64,000 nucleotides of DNA. Source: an uncultured Rhizobiaceae group bacterium (GTDB taxonomy: Bacteria; Pseudomonadota; Alphaproteobacteria; Rhizobiales; Rhizobiaceae). The DNA is taken from contig CALHBJ010000009.1 in NCBI GenBank assembly GCA_937930845.1, positions 1 through 64,000 of the forward strand. The letters run 5' to 3'. Shown here piece by piece: positions 10,923-19,814 of the stretch. Each line of letters opens with the position of its first letter. Position 1 is the stretch's first letter. The notes under the pieces were generated by a model, which was not told where the DNA came from, searched no databases, and worked only from the letters and a program-made list of their open reading frames with translations. Made by a program: the position numbers and the translations under genes.

Positions 10923-10937
10923 TTAAAAGGGCGTTAA
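10923..10937. promoter_or_regulatory. Putative CtrA-binding site (TTAA-N7-TTAA)
   Basis: The sequence TTAAAAGGGCGTTAA matches the full CtrA consensus TTAA-N7-TTAA of alphaproteobacteria. It lies about 125 bp upstream of the adhesin start, a usual place for an activator site. CtrA controls motility, pili and surface attachment genes in this class, so control of an adhesin is plausible. The motif is short and one match in an AT-rich spacer could be chance. Confidence 0.45.
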
Positions 10938-11068
10938 CGATAGGGAAGTTTGGAGTCATTCAATTAAGAAATGCGCCTGCCCTGAAAGGGTTGCGGCAGG
11001 TAATTGGGAATTTCCCATCAGTTTCAATTGTTAACAGCCGTAAATTAGTATGAATCGGGCACGGTTTT

Positions 11069-11143
11069 TCAGCCCGGAAACAGCTGCCCGATTGCCAGTG
11101 CCACGGCCAAAACGAGGATTAAATAGACATAACGGCGGTGCAT
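11069..11143 (-). CDS. Putative 24-aa single-span membrane protein
   Basis: ATG at 11143 is preceded by TTGGAG seven bases upstream. The product begins MHRRYVYLI, continues with an unbroken hydrophobic run (LILVLAVALAIG) and ends QLFPG. That is a short basic N-terminus plus one transmembrane helix, as in many bacterial small membrane proteins. I do not recognise a family. It is transcribed toward the adhesin and divergent from trhO. A 9-bp inverted repeat spans its stop. It is too short for coding statistics to settle. Confidence 0.4.
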   Translation of the reverse strand: MHRRYVYLILVLAVALAIGQLFPG

Positions 11144-11326
11144 GAATTATCTCCAATTGCGCACGGTTCCTGCGTGTTTACACAAAAAGCCGCGCGAAGC
11201 TGACCATAGCAGCATTTGAGCGTGTGGGGCGTGGTCACAAACCATCAATTTTTTGCCCTTGATGAGCAAAATGGCACCAGCTTAGGGCTTGCCCGAAACG
11301 CCCATCCAACATAAGTCGTGGCGGCT

Positions 11327-12364
11327 ATGAATACATCACCAATTGACCCTTCCTCTTCTGCAGAACCTGCCGGCACGGCCTCCCATCGGGTGATCGCGCT
11401 GTATAAATTTGTGGCGTTGAGCGACCTTGAGACCTTGCAGGCAGATCTGCTCGACACCTGCCTCGCCAACGGTATTCTTGGCACAATCCTTCTGGCACAG
11501 GAGGGAATTAATGGTACGGTGTCAGGCTCTCACACAGGCATTGACGCTTTGCTGGTATGGCTTCGCGCAAAACCTTGGTTTCACGATTCTGAAGTGAAAG
11601 AAAGCTGGGCTGACGCACCACCATTCTATCGCATGAAAGTACGTCTCAAACGAGAGATCGTCACGCTTGGTGTTCCCGAAGTGGACCCCACCCAACAGGT
11701 GGGCACCTATGTTGACCCCAAGGATTGGAATGCTTTGATTGACCGCGAAGACGTTGTTGTCGTCGATACGCGCAATGATTACGAAGTGGCGATCGGCACA
11801 TTCAAAAATGCCCTGGACCCACAAACCAAGAGCTTTCGTGAGCTTCCTGACTGGGTCGATGAAAATCTCAAGGACAATCCAGCCATTGGACCCAATACCA
11901 AGATCGCCATGTTTTGCACCGGGGGTATCCGATGCGAAAAATCGACGGCCTTGCTGAAATCCCGCGGCTTTGATGATGTCTATCATCTCAAGGGTGGCAT
12001 ATTGAAATATCTTGAAGAAGTTCGCCCACAGGAAAGCCGGTGGGAAGGCGAATGTTTCGTGTTCGATCAGCGTGTATCGGTCAAACACGGGCTTGAACCG
12101 GGCAATTACGACATGTGCCATGCCTGCCGCATGCCCATCAATGCCGATGAAATGAACAGCCCGCTATACGAGCGCGGCGTTTCCTGCCCCCATTGCCATG
12201 ACGGCCAGGATGAACAACAACGGGCGCGCTATGCCGAGCGGCAAAAGCAGATTGATCTGGCCAAAATGCGCAACGAAAATCACATCGCTGCCGATGTTAG
12301 CCAGGCGAAGGCTGAGAAACGGAAGATCAAAGAAGAGCAACGGGCGCGCAGTCAGTCCAAATGA
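11327..12364 (+). CDS. trhO: tRNA uridine(34) hydroxylase, rhodanese family (TrhO/YceA)
   Basis: TrhO performs oxygen-dependent hydroxylation of U34 in certain tRNAs, the first step to cmo5U/mo5U. The 345-aa product shows the family layout: an N-terminal alpha/beta domain ([18 protein letters not shown] near residue 50), a central rhodanese domain with the active-site loop [11 protein letters not shown] (Cys about 197), [14 protein letters not shown] just after, and a C-terminal Cys-rich segment (CHACRMP, CPHCHDG) followed by a charged helical tail. An in-frame GTG at 11318 would add three residues. ATG 11327 is chosen because nothing in the ribosome-site region favours the GTG. It converges on betA with about 40 bp between stops. 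Confidence 0.93.
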   Translation: MNTSPIDPSSSAEPAGTASHRVIALYKFVALSDLETLQADLLDTCLANGILGTILLAQEGINGTVSGSHTGIDALLVWLRAKPWFHDSEVKESWADAPPFYRMKVRLKREIVTLGVPEVDPTQQVGTYVDPKDWNALIDREDVVVVDTRNDYEVAIGTFKNALDPQTKSFRELPDWVDENLKDNPAIGPNTKIAMFCTGGIRCEKSTALLKSRGFDDVYHLKGGILKYLEEVRPQESRWEGECFVFDQRVSVKHGLEPGNYDMCHACRMPINADEMNSPLYERGVSCPHCHDGQDEQQRARYAERQKQIDLAKMRNENHIAADVSQAKAEKRKIKEEQRARSQSK

Positions 12365-12403
12365 ACGCCTGCCGCATTGTTTCGGCATATACCCTGCTTC
12401 CGG

Positions 12404-14089
12404 TCAGCGGTCGCTTTCCTTCCAGCGCGGATTGATCCACGGCTCTAGATTGGATTTCGGCAAGGGTGTGCGCCCAAGGATGTGATCGCTTGCCTTTTCC
12501 GCGGTCATGATGGCCGGACCATTGAGATTGCCATTGGTGATGCGCGGGAAGATGGACGTGTCGATGACACGCAGACCCTTCACCCCGATCACCCGGCATT
12601 CAGGATCAACCACCGCCATGGGATCATCTATTGCCCCCATTTTCGCCGTGCCGCAGGGGTGATAGGCGCTCTCAACATGTTCACGAATATGGGCATCCAA
12701 TTCGTCGTCGGACTGAACCTTGTCACCCGGCAGGATTTCGTGGCCCCGGTAAGGATCAAAAGCGGCTTGTGCAAAAATTTCCCGGGTTAGACGAATGCAG
12801 CGGCGGAAATCCTGCCAGTCCTCTTCATGATCCATATAATTAAACCGGATTTCCGGGCTGGCAGCCGGATCGGCAGATGCCAGACGTATGGTCCCACGCG
12901 ACTTTGACCGCATGGGCCCCACATGGGCCTGGAAACCATGGCCTTCTGCTGGTGCCTTGCCGTCATAACGAATGGCGACGGGCAAGAAATGATACTGGAT
13001 GTCGGGATATTCAACGCCCGCCTTTGAACGCACGAAAGCCGCACTTTCAAAATGGTTGGTGGTGCCCAGCCCCGATTTGAAGAACAGCCATTGCGCACCA
13101 ATCAATGCCTTGGAGAACAGGTTGAGTTTGGAATACAAGGTTATCGGCAACAGGGAGGCCTGCTGAATATAGAGTTCCAGATGGTCCTGCAGATTGCCGC
13201 CAACGCCGGGCCGGTCAGTAATTACTGAAATCCCCTGCTCCTTCAAATGCGCCGCCGGGCCAATGCCGGACAACATCAAAAGTTTGGGCGTGTTTATCGA
13301 TGAGGCGGCCAAAATGACTTCCTTGCGCGCGCGCACCTTTTCGATCACGTCACCACGCTGGATTTCAACACCGATGGCGCGATTGTCTTCCATAATCACT
13401 TTGCGCACATAGCAGTTCATCATGCGCAGATTGGGCCGCTTCATCGCCGGGCGCAGATAGGCATTGGCGGCCGACCAACGCCGGCCCTGGTGAACTGTCT
13501 GCTCCATGGCACCGAAGCCTTCTTGCTTCAATCCATTGTAGTCGTCTGTAACTTCGTATCCGGCCTGTTCTCCGGCTTTTACGAATGCATGAAAAAGCGG
13601 GTTTTCACGTTTGCCACGCCCCACATGCAAAGGGCCGTCGGTGCCGCGTCCTTCGCCTTGCGCGCCACCATGGGAGGTTTCTGCACGGGCGAAATAGGGT
13701 TGCACATCTGCATAGGACCAGCCCTTTGCGCCCTGGTCGTCCCAATGGTCAAAGTCGCGGGCATGGCCACGCACATAGACCATGCCGTTGATCGACGAAG
13801 AGCCGCCAATGACCTTGCCGCGCGGCGTTGCCATGCGTCGATTGTTGAGATTGGGTTCAGGTTCGGTGCCAAATCCCCAATCATAGCGAGCCATGTTCAT
13901 GGGATAGGAAAGTGCTGCCGGCATCTGGATGAAAGGGCCGAAATCTGTCCCCCCATATTCCAACACCAGCACATCGTGTTTGCCGTCTTGCGACAATCGT
14001 GCGGCGGCGACTGATCCAGCAGATCCGGAACCGACAACCACATAGTCGGCTTGCTGGACGAAAATATCTTTGTCGATGCCGTGGCTCAT
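12404..14089 (-). CDS. betA: Choline dehydrogenase, GMC oxidoreductase family
   Basis: This FAD enzyme oxidises choline to betaine aldehyde and can go on to glycine betaine. The 561-aa product has the N-terminal dinucleotide fold [10 protein letters not shown] (about residues 17-26), the GMC signatures [20 protein letters not shown] and [17 protein letters not shown], and the C-terminal catalytic motif HPCGT (His about 477). Similarity to rhizobial BetA is close along the whole chain ([31 protein letters not shown]). It is the last gene of a four-gene minus-strand operon, starting two bases after the GST stop. No betB, betI or betC is adjacent, so the true substrate could be another alcohol, although the sequence looks like genuine BetA. 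Confidence 0.88.
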   Translation of the reverse strand: MSHGIDKDIFVQQADYVVVGSGSAGSVAAARLSQDGKHDVLVLEYGGTDFGPFIQMPAALSYPMNMARYDWGFGTEPEPNLNNRRMATPRGKVIGGSSSINGMVYVRGHARDFDHWDDQGAKGWSYADVQPYFARAETSHGGAQGEGRGTDGPLHVGRGKRENPLFHAFVKAGEQAGYEVTDDYNGLKQEGFGAMEQTVHQGRRWSAANAYLRPAMKRPNLRMMNCYVRKVIMEDNRAIGVEIQRGDVIEKVRARKEVILAASSINTPKLLMLSGIGPAAHLKEQGISVITDRPGVGGNLQDHLELYIQQASLLPITLYSKLNLFSKALIGAQWLFFKSGLGTTNHFESAAFVRSKAGVEYPDIQYHFLPVAIRYDGKAPAEGHGFQAHVGPMRSKSRGTIRLASADPAASPEIRFNYMDHEEDWQDFRRCIRLTREIFAQAAFDPYRGHEILPGDKVQSDDELDAHIREHVESAYHPCGTAKMGAIDDPMAVVDPECRVIGVKGLRVIDTSIFPRITNGNLNGPAIMTAEKASDHILGRTPLPKSNLEPWINPRWKESDR

Positions 14090-14091
14090 GT

Positions 14092-14751
14092 TCAGTCTAC
14101 CTGGAGATCGGAATAATCCACCATGACATGCTCTTTATAGGCCTCGCGGGCTGTCAGTCTGTCATAATAGGCGCGCAGGGTTGGTAATTTGGCCCGTTTA
14201 ATATCCAGCGCGAAATAGCGATATAGCAAATGCCCAAATAGGATATCAGCAAAACACAATTGTGCACCGCCCAGATAGTCGTCATCTCCCAAACGCCTGG
14301 TAACAGCGGTCATGAGTGATTTCAGTTCCTGGGAATGCTGCTCAATCATGGCCGGGTCGCGCTGCGCTGATGGGGTTCGAACGAGTTGCCAAAACACCCC
14401 CTTGATCAATACCGGATAAAGCGAAGTCTTCGACCATTCTGCCCATTGGTCGAGTTCTGCCCGGCGGGCAATATCGTTTGGCCAGAAATCGTGGGAACCA
14501 TAACGAGCGCCCAAATAGCGCACAATCGCAGCGCTCTCAAACAAAGTGAGGTCGCCATCGCGCAGTGCGGGCACCAGCCCCATCGGGTTCATCGACCTGT
14601 ATTGCTCACTGTCAGTTCCACCAAACGCGCCCCCCACATCAAACCGGGCGACTTCAAGCTTCAATTCTGCGGCGGCCCACATGACCGTTTGAACGTTGGA
14701 CGATGTGGCGCGGCCCCATATTTCGATTGTCTGATCTGATGGGTTGATCAT
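14092..14751 (-). CDS. Glutathione S-transferase family protein
   Basis: The 219-aa product has a thioredoxin-like N-terminal half with [15 protein letters not shown] (Ser/Asn in the catalytic position), the cis-Pro region GLVPAL and the glutathione-binding [14 protein letters not shown]. An all-helical C-terminal half carries [15 protein letters not shown]. This is the GST fold, theta/beta-like by appearance. Its ATG overlaps the stop of the upstream dehydrogenase (ATGA), so the two are translationally coupled. Within a catabolic operon it may handle a reactive intermediate or break an ether or thioether bond, but the substrate cannot be told from sequence. Confidence 0.85.
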   Translation of the reverse strand: MINPSDQTIEIWGRATSSNVQTVMWAAAELKLEVARFDVGGAFGGTDSEQYRSMNPMGLVPALRDGDLTLFESAAIVRYLGARYGSHDFWPNDIARRAELDQWAEWSKTSLYPVLIKGVFWQLVRTPSAQRDPAMIEQHSQELKSLMTAVTRRLGDDDYLGGAQLCFADILFGHLLYRYFALDIKRAKLPTLRAYYDRLTAREAYKEHVMVDYSDLQVD

Positions 14752-15716
14752 GTTGTCATCTTTCGGCTGCGCGGCACGACTTCGTAACCGGGCTCTTCCG
14801 GTTCATCATCGTGCATTTCGTTGGGAAATCCATCAGCGAGAATTTCAAGTCCGGTTGCGTCTTCCAGCCGTCGGATAATGTTGGGAGATAGTTCACGCGG
14901 GCCGTATCGTGCCTCACCGTCCTTGAATATCTCAACCATGAGTGGCGAGATTTCCAGCGGCACTCCATGACGCTCGGAAATTTGTTGAAACAGGCCAATG
15001 TCCTTGGACACTAAATCCATGGTGAAAGAAATATCCCGGCTGCCATTGAGAATAACCTGCCCCTCGGTCTCCGCCACAAAAGACGTGCCGGATGAAATAG
15101 CGATAGCTTCATAGGTGGTTGCCAGATCAACACCGGCGGCCTTCATCGTCACCATGGCTTCGCACATGGTGAGCAGGTTTGCCGTGGCGAGATAGTTGGT
15201 CATCACCTTTAAGATTGAAGCGGAGCCGATGTCACCGGTATGAAGAACACGGCGGCCCAATGTGGTCAGCAGCGGCAACATGCGCTCAAATGTGGGCCGG
15301 TCGCAACCGGCAAATATGGATATATTGCCTGTCGCCGCGCGGTGACACCCGCCAGACACCGGGCATTCAATGGCTGAAGCGCCCGTGGCTTCCACCAACT
15401 GGGCAAGGCGTTTGACCTCTTCCACATCGGTGGTCGACATTTCGGCCCAAATCTTGCCCGCCGAAATCCCTGCAAGAACACCGTCTTCGGCCTCCATCAC
15501 TGCCGCACATGCGGCGGGAGACGGCAAACAGGTGATGATGAGATCGCACGCCATTGCCATTTCTTTTGGGCTTTGGGCAAAACTGGCGCCGCGATCAATG
15601 AACGGCTGTGCAGCAGCTTCATCCAGGTCGCGTACCATTGTTTCATATCCATTGCGCAACAGGCTGCCAGCCAGTTTGCCGCCCACATTGCCCAGTCCGA
15701 TAAAGCCAACTTTCAT
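14748..15716 (-). CDS. NAD-dependent 3-hydroxyisobutyrate-type dehydrogenase (beta-hydroxyacid dehydrogenase family)
   Basis: The 322-aa product begins MKVGFIGLGNVGGKLAGSLL, the Rossmann GxGxxG of the beta-hydroxyacid dehydrogenase family. The substrate-binding ECPVSGGCHRAATGN (about residues 115-130) and the catalytic-Lys region KVMTNYLATANLL follow. ATG 15716 is chosen over an upstream in-frame start because AAAGGGGAA lies just before it and the Rossmann strand begins there. It overlaps the GST start by four bases. Family members oxidise 3-hydroxyisobutyrate, tartronate semialdehyde or related hydroxyacids. Pairing with an acid-sugar-type dehydratase suggests the latter class, by inference. 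Confidence 0.87.
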   Translation of the reverse strand: MKVGFIGLGNVGGKLAGSLLRNGYETMVRDLDEAAAQPFIDRGASFAQSPKEMAMACDLIITCLPSPAACAAVMEAEDGVLAGISAGKIWAEMSTTDVEEVKRLAQLVEATGASAIECPVSGGCHRAATGNISIFAGCDRPTFERMLPLLTTLGRRVLHTGDIGSASILKVMTNYLATANLLTMCEAMVTMKAAGVDLATTYEAIAISSGTSFVAETEGQVILNGSRDISFTMDLVSKDIGLFQQISERHGVPLEISPLMVEIFKDGEARYGPRELSPNIIRRLEDATGLEILADGFPNEMHDDEPEEPGYEVVPRSRKMTT

Positions 15717-15755
15717 GGTGCCTGTTCCCCTTTCACGACCGGGTCGCAATCCCAA

Positions 15756-16982
15756 TCAACCGCCTGCAAAACGGTTTTCTCTTGAATAATCATAGGGCTC
15801 GTCCTGCATTTCCAGATGCAGTTTGTTGCCCAAATAAGGATGGGCGCGCGCCACATCTTCGTTAAGTTCGTGCCCCAGTCCAGGGCGTGTGGAGGGCACA
15901 ACATAGCCGCCTTCCCATTCAATGGGTCGGTCCAGAAGTTGAGCATGGAACCCGCCAAATTGTTGTATCGCTTCCATGATCAGGAAATTCGGGATCGAAG
16001 CAGAAAACTGAATATTCGCCAAAGCCTCAATGGGACCGCAATAAAGATGCGGCGCGATCTGGGCGTAGAACGGTTCGGCCATGGCGGCGATTTTTTTGGC
16101 TTCCCAAATGCCACCAACACGCCCCAATGCGGGTTGAAGAATTGAGGCCGCGCCCGTGCTCAATACCCGTGCGAATTCGTATTTTGTGGTCAACCGTTCT
16201 CCCGTTGCTACGGGGACTTTGGAGGCGGCAGCAACCCCGGCCAATTGTTCCGGCATTTCCGGCGGCGTTGGTTCTTCAAACCACAAGGGTTCATACGGGG
16301 CGAGGCGCTGCGCCATGCGAATTGCGCCCGATGGGGTGAACTGACCGTGCGTTCCAAATAACAGATCAGCCCTGTTTCCCACAGCTTCACGAATGGCGCT
16401 GCAGAATTTTTCAGCCCGCTCCAAGTCAACCAGTGCCGGTTGATGGGGATCGTTGACGGTATAGGGGCCTGCAGGGTCAAATTTTAAGGCCGTGAAACCC
16501 TGGTCAACATATTCCACCGCGCGCTTGGCGGACAATTCCGCATCATTGTAAAAAGTTGCCGGGTCCTGATGTTCATCGGGATAAAGATAGGTGTAGGTGC
16601 GAATTCGCGGGTTAACGAGGCCGCCGATGAGCTGATGAACAGGGCGCTCCAACGCTTTGCCCACAATGTCCCAACAGGCCATTTCAATTGCTGAGAATGC
16701 CCCCATGATAGTGGGGTCCGGGCGTTGCGAAAAGCCCGACGAATGGCAACGGCGAAACATGCGTTCAAATTCATGGGGTGCCAATCCGGCACAGTGGCGT
16801 TCGAAAACATCTTCTGCGACCGCGCATTGGGCTTTTGGTCCCACACCGGCGGCGTAAATTTCACCATATCCGTGGATGCCATTGTCGGTTGTGACTTTCA
16901 CAAACAGGAAATACCGGCCGCCAAATCCCGGCGGTGGGTTTGCAACCACGAATGTTTCAATATCGGTGAGTTTCACATCCAT
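15756..16982 (-). CDS. Enolase-superfamily (mandelate racemase/muconate lactonizing enzyme-like) dehydratase or racemase
   Basis: The 408-aa product has the capping N-terminal domain (LTDIETFVV, GIHGYGEIY) and the barrel with AFSAIEMACWDIVGKALE. Metal-ligand region features include LWFEEPTPPE and VATGERL. GTHGQF and IAPHLYCGPI are typical of the mandelate racemase subgroup that dehydrates acid sugars. ATG 16982 is preferred; a TTG at 17009 would only add a Cys-rich, unlikely extension. It is the first gene of the operon that continues through the hydroxyacid dehydrogenase, GST and choline dehydrogenase, so it probably makes a keto acid feeding those steps. The exact substrate is not determinable here. 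Confidence 0.85.
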   Translation of the reverse strand: MDVKLTDIETFVVANPPPGFGGRYFLFVKVTTDNGIHGYGEIYAAGVGPKAQCAVAEDVFERHCAGLAPHEFERMFRRCHSSGFSQRPDPTIMGAFSAIEMACWDIVGKALERPVHQLIGGLVNPRIRTYTYLYPDEHQDPATFYNDAELSAKRAVEYVDQGFTALKFDPAGPYTVNDPHQPALVDLERAEKFCSAIREAVGNRADLLFGTHGQFTPSGAIRMAQRLAPYEPLWFEEPTPPEMPEQLAGVAAASKVPVATGERLTTKYEFARVLSTGAASILQPALGRVGGIWEAKKIAAMAEPFYAQIAPHLYCGPIEALANIQFSASIPNFLIMEAIQQFGGFHAQLLDRPIEWEGGYVVPSTRPGLGHELNEDVARAHPYLGNKLHLEMQDEPYDYSRENRFAGG

Positions 16983-17211
16983 GCTCCAATGACATGTGCT
17001 GCACTGCAATCATTGCCGAACAGCATTTTCCACAAATTATCTGGTTGCAGAAGACCACTGAATTTGTTGCGGATAAAGCAGCAATTTGCGCCATAATGAA
17101 CTAATTCACCCCCAATTGGCGGTGAATAGCGCCGATATGACGGATTGGACAATACAACCGGGATGCAACTGGACTTGTGAGTTTACAATTCGTTAACTAA
17201 GGTTGGAGGCT

Positions 17212-17718
17212 ATGAGTATCCTGTCCATCGAGTCACGACCTGCCAAAGCCGACGATGCGTTCGGTGTTTCTGCTGTGCATGATTCTTCCTGGCGTCAGAC
17301 TTATGGCGGTCTCATTCCCCACAAAGCCTTGGAAACAATGGTGCGGCGGCGTGATCCAAAATGGTGGGCGCGCGCCATTCGCAATTCCACACGGGTCCTC
17401 GTACTGGAATCCATGGGCCAGATTGTCGGCTATGCCACGCTTGGCCCAAACCGCATTTCGGCCCTGCCCCAAAGCGGGGAAGTGTATGAATTATACCTGC
17501 TGCCGGAATATCAGGGCGTGGGGCTTGGCAAGAAGCTGTTTCTTGATGCCCGCACCGAACTGGCAAAACTGGGCATAGGCGATTGTGTTGTATGGGTGTT
17601 GGAAGACAACCAACCCGCTGTTCAGTTCTACACAAATGCCGGTGGACGCATGGTTGCCGAAGGAACGGAAACCTTCAACGGCAAGACCCTCAATAAAGTG
17701 GCCTTTGTCTGGAACTAG
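17212..17718 (+). CDS. GNAT family N-acetyltransferase
   Basis: The 168-aa product has the Gcn5-related fold: SRPAKADDAFGVSAVHDSSWR at the N-terminus, the central strand GYATLGP, and the acetyl-CoA loop ELYLLPEYQGVGLGKKLF (Q/RxxGxG/A type). The C-terminal NQPAVQFYTNAGGRMVAE is typical of the small-molecule or protein N-terminal acetylating group. ATG 17212 follows AAGGTTGGAGG; an in-frame TTG nine bases earlier lies inside that ribosome site and is rejected. It stands alone, divergent from the catabolic operon. The substrate is unknown. Confidence 0.88.
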   Translation: MSILSIESRPAKADDAFGVSAVHDSSWRQTYGGLIPHKALETMVRRRDPKWWARAIRNSTRVLVLESMGQIVGYATLGPNRISALPQSGEVYELYLLPEYQGVGLGKKLFLDARTELAKLGIGDCVVWVLEDNQPAVQFYTNAGGRMVAEGTETFNGKTLNKVAFVWN

Positions 17719-17823
17719 TTACGCTGTCTATTCAACCGGGCCATTCAGCCTGGGATTGCCTGAGTTTCGATTGCTGAACAGATATCCAGCCGGTCTGAAG
17801 TTTCCGAAAGCACCTTTCGCTCA

Positions 17824-18126
17824 TTAATAGCTGAAGACACCAAAGGCTGGCGCAATCGTTGTGCGCAGGAATATCTGCAGGAACATGATGCCGAACAACA
17901 GGATGATCGGCGAAATATCAATCGACCCCAGATTGGGCATGAAACGCCGGATGCGACCCAATACGGGTTCAGTGGCATCGTGCACGAATTTTGCAATTGC
18001 GTTTACAAACGGATTGCCCGCATTGATGACATTGAAAACAAACAACCACGACATGATCACACTGATGATGATGATCCACCAATACAGATTGAGTGCCGCG
18101 TCGATGAGCCAGAAAATGGCTGTCAT
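17824..18126 (-). CDS. YggT family integral membrane protein
   Basis: The 100-aa product has two hydrophobic segments (WWIIIISVIMSWLFVF and ISPIILLFGIMFLQIFL) around the conserved region FVHDATEPVLGRIRRFMPNLGSIDISP, which defines YggT/Ycf19 proteins. The ATG at 18126 has GGGAG seven bases upstream, and the longer frame to 18153 lacks a ribosome site. YggT proteins are linked to osmotic tolerance and membrane or cell-division organisation, but their biochemical role is not established. Confidence 0.9.
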   Translation of the reverse strand: MTAIFWLIDAALNLYWWIIIISVIMSWLFVFNVINAGNPFVNAIAKFVHDATEPVLGRIRRFMPNLGSIDISPIILLFGIMFLQIFLRTTIAPAFGVFSY

Positions 18127-18222
18127 TGTTTGTCTCCCGTGACCTGCGCGCACCTTTTGCGCACAACCGCCATTTATGCGTTTGTCACCGCAACCTCAAG
18201 TGGTCATGGTGAAAAGGGTAAA

Positions 18223-18921
18223 TCAGAGTTCCACCAATCGGTCGTCCAACTCGTTCTTATCACCTTCAATCGGGGGAAAGTGTTGCGCAAGCAAGGTGCC
18301 GGCTTGTTCTACCGCATCAATGAAGCCACCTGCTACGTCGCCTTTGGCTGCATGTTCCGTGAGCGTGCGCACCATGTCGTCCCACTGGTCCTGGGAAACC
18401 TTTTCACTGATGCCTGAATCCGCCACGACTTCCGCATAACGTTCCGCCAGCGACATGAAGAGCAGAATACCGGATCGGTTTTGGGTTGTGTGGGTGCCAT
18501 GGGCCAAAAACTGCCGCACCGCGTTGCTGGATGCCCGCCGATTAGCAATCGAACGCGGGACGAACCAAAATCCCAGTACGGGAAATATCCGAAACAGGAT
18601 TATGAACGCCAGGAAGGAAAATATCTGGGCCAATGCCAGGGTCAAAGGGGTCAGCACTGCGCTGTCTGTTTCAACATTGTCCCAACCGCTCGCCTGCCCG
18701 GCAAACCATTCCATAGGCGCGCCCCAAGTGAACATAATGGCAAGGAAAGCACCCAGCAAAAGGGCCCACAGGGCCGCCATAAAGCTGGACACAAAGAAAT
18801 AATCGTCGCTTTGATAGGCAACGGCGGCAAAAATTTCTCCCGAGGTTTTCGATTCAGCTGCGCGAATGGCCGCCGTAATGCGTTCATGGTCTTGTGCACT
18901 GACCTTAATTCGTTGGGCCAT
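18223..18921 (-). CDS. TPM-domain membrane protein (short YgcG-like paralogue)
   Basis: The 232-aa product starts with a TPM-type segment (ITAAIRAAESKTSGEIFAAVAYQS). Two hydrophobic stretches follow (AALWALLLGAFLAIMF and LALAQIFSFLAFIILF). The C-terminal half has FLAHGTHTTQNRSGILLFMSLAERYAEVVAD, the hallmark of the TPM phosphatase-like fold with membrane insertion. GGGAGG lies nine bases before ATG 18921. The preceding gene's TGA is two bases away, so it is the last gene of a lemA/TPM/TPM operon. Such trios are common in proteobacteria and are linked to envelope stress or photosystem repair in other lineages. Confidence 0.82.
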   Translation of the reverse strand: MAQRIKVSAQDHERITAAIRAAESKTSGEIFAAVAYQSDDYFFVSSFMAALWALLLGAFLAIMFTWGAPMEWFAGQASGWDNVETDSAVLTPLTLALAQIFSFLAFIILFRIFPVLGFWFVPRSIANRRASSNAVRQFLAHGTHTTQNRSGILLFMSLAERYAEVVADSGISEKVSQDQWDDMVRTLTEHAAKGDVAGGFIDAVEQAGTLLAQHFPPIEGDKNELDDRLVEL

Positions 18922-18923
18922 GA

Positions 18924-19814
18924 TCACCATCCTCCCGACGAACCACCGCCGCCAAAACTGCCGCCGCCGCCACTAAAGCCACCCCCACTGCTGCCACCGG
19001 ACCAACCGCCGCCTGACCATCCGCTACCGGCAGCACTGTTATTGCGCCTATTATGGCGTCGGCGCCTGGCTCTGGGAGAATTTGGACCCGTATCCATGCC
19101 CAACCAGCGGTAATGGCCAGGCTCGATTTGTGTGCCAAACATCTTAATCAGCCCGCTCATGATGAAACTGCCGAAAAACAGCATAACCCACACACCGAAG
19201 ATGATGAAAAATGGCCACGGGCTATCATTGCGCTTGGATGTGACCGTCTTGCGGGTTCGATCTTTCCAGCTTTGCAGTGCTGCTTTATCGGCTTCCAACA
19301 CCTCCACAATCTGCGCCGTGCCCCGTTTGATCCCGTTGTCGAATTGCCCGGCCTTAAATGCCGGGCGTATGGTGCGACGTATGATATATCCCGAGATTCC
19401 ATCGGTCAGCGTGCCTTCCAGGCCGTAGCCAACTTCAATGCGCATCTTGCGGTCATTCTTGGCAACGAGAAACAAAACCCCGTTATTGAGATCTTTTTGG
19501 CCCAGCGCCCAACCGCGCGCGACCTGCAAACTGTAATCTTCCAGGGATTCGCCAGCCAGCGACTTGATCGTCAGCACAACAAGCTGATTGCCCGATTTGG
19601 CTTCGTGGGCCGCCAGCAGCTTTTCCAGATAAGCTTCGCTGCCAGACGAAATCATGTTTGCATTATCAACGACCCGTCCGGTGAGTTGCGGAAGTGGTTT
19701 GGTTGATTGAGCGACAGCTGGTTGAACGGCCACCAGTGCTGCCAGCGTGAGAACAACCCACACAGCAAACGGTGATAGTGTCTTTAGGGTCCAGCAGATG
19801 GAAGCGCGCATCAT
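18924..19814 (-). CDS. TPM-domain protein with Gly/Ser-rich tail (YgcG family)
   Basis: The 296-aa product has a signal peptide (hydrophobic core VWVVLTLAALVAV, likely cut after VAQ). An extracytoplasmic TPM domain (GRVVDNANMIS, LVVLTIKSLAGESLEDYSLQVARGW, GVLFLVAKNDRKMRIEVGYGLEG) is followed by one membrane helix (PFFIIFGVWVMLFFGSFI) and a glycine/serine-rich tail (GGGFSGGGGSFGGGG). This is the canonical YgcG layout. Its ATG shares one base with the lemA stop (TGATG), so it is translationally coupled to lemA. Confidence 0.88.
   Translation of the reverse strand: MMRASICWTLKTLSPFAVWVVLTLAALVAVQPAVAQSTKPLPQLTGRVVDNANMISSGSEAYLEKLLAAHEAKSGNQLVVLTIKSLAGESLEDYSLQVARGWALGQKDLNNGVLFLVAKNDRKMRIEVGYGLEGTLTDGISGYIIRRTIRPAFKAGQFDNGIKRGTAQIVEVLEADKAALQSWKDRTRKTVTSKRNDSPWPFFIIFGVWVMLFFGSFIMSGLIKMFGTQIEPGHYRWLGMDTGPNSPRARRRRHNRRNNSAAGSGWSGGGWSGGSSGGGFSGGGGSFGGGGSSGGW

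Larger units (their letters stand above)
10798..11317. other. 520-bp intergenic region between the adhesin and trhO
   Basis: The region holds a putative CtrA box (10923-10937), several GTTAAC words, a GGGAATTTCCC palindrome near 11007-11017, and a 24-codon ORF with a ribosome site. A 9-bp perfect inverted repeat (11053-11061 with 11085-11093) overlaps the 3' end of that ORF. The rest is AT-richer than the flanking genes, which fits promoter DNA for the adhesin (minus) and trhO (plus). The 62-codon plus ORF at 10865-11053 shows no family resemblance and is probably chance. Confidence 0.6.

Noticed and set aside
10865-11053. 62-codon plus-strand ORF in the adhesin promoter region
   Set aside because: No recognisable family and no convincing ribosome site; it spans the CtrA-like box.
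11053-11093. 9-bp inverted repeat as a terminator
   Set aside because: The loop is 23 bases long and no T-run follows on either strand.
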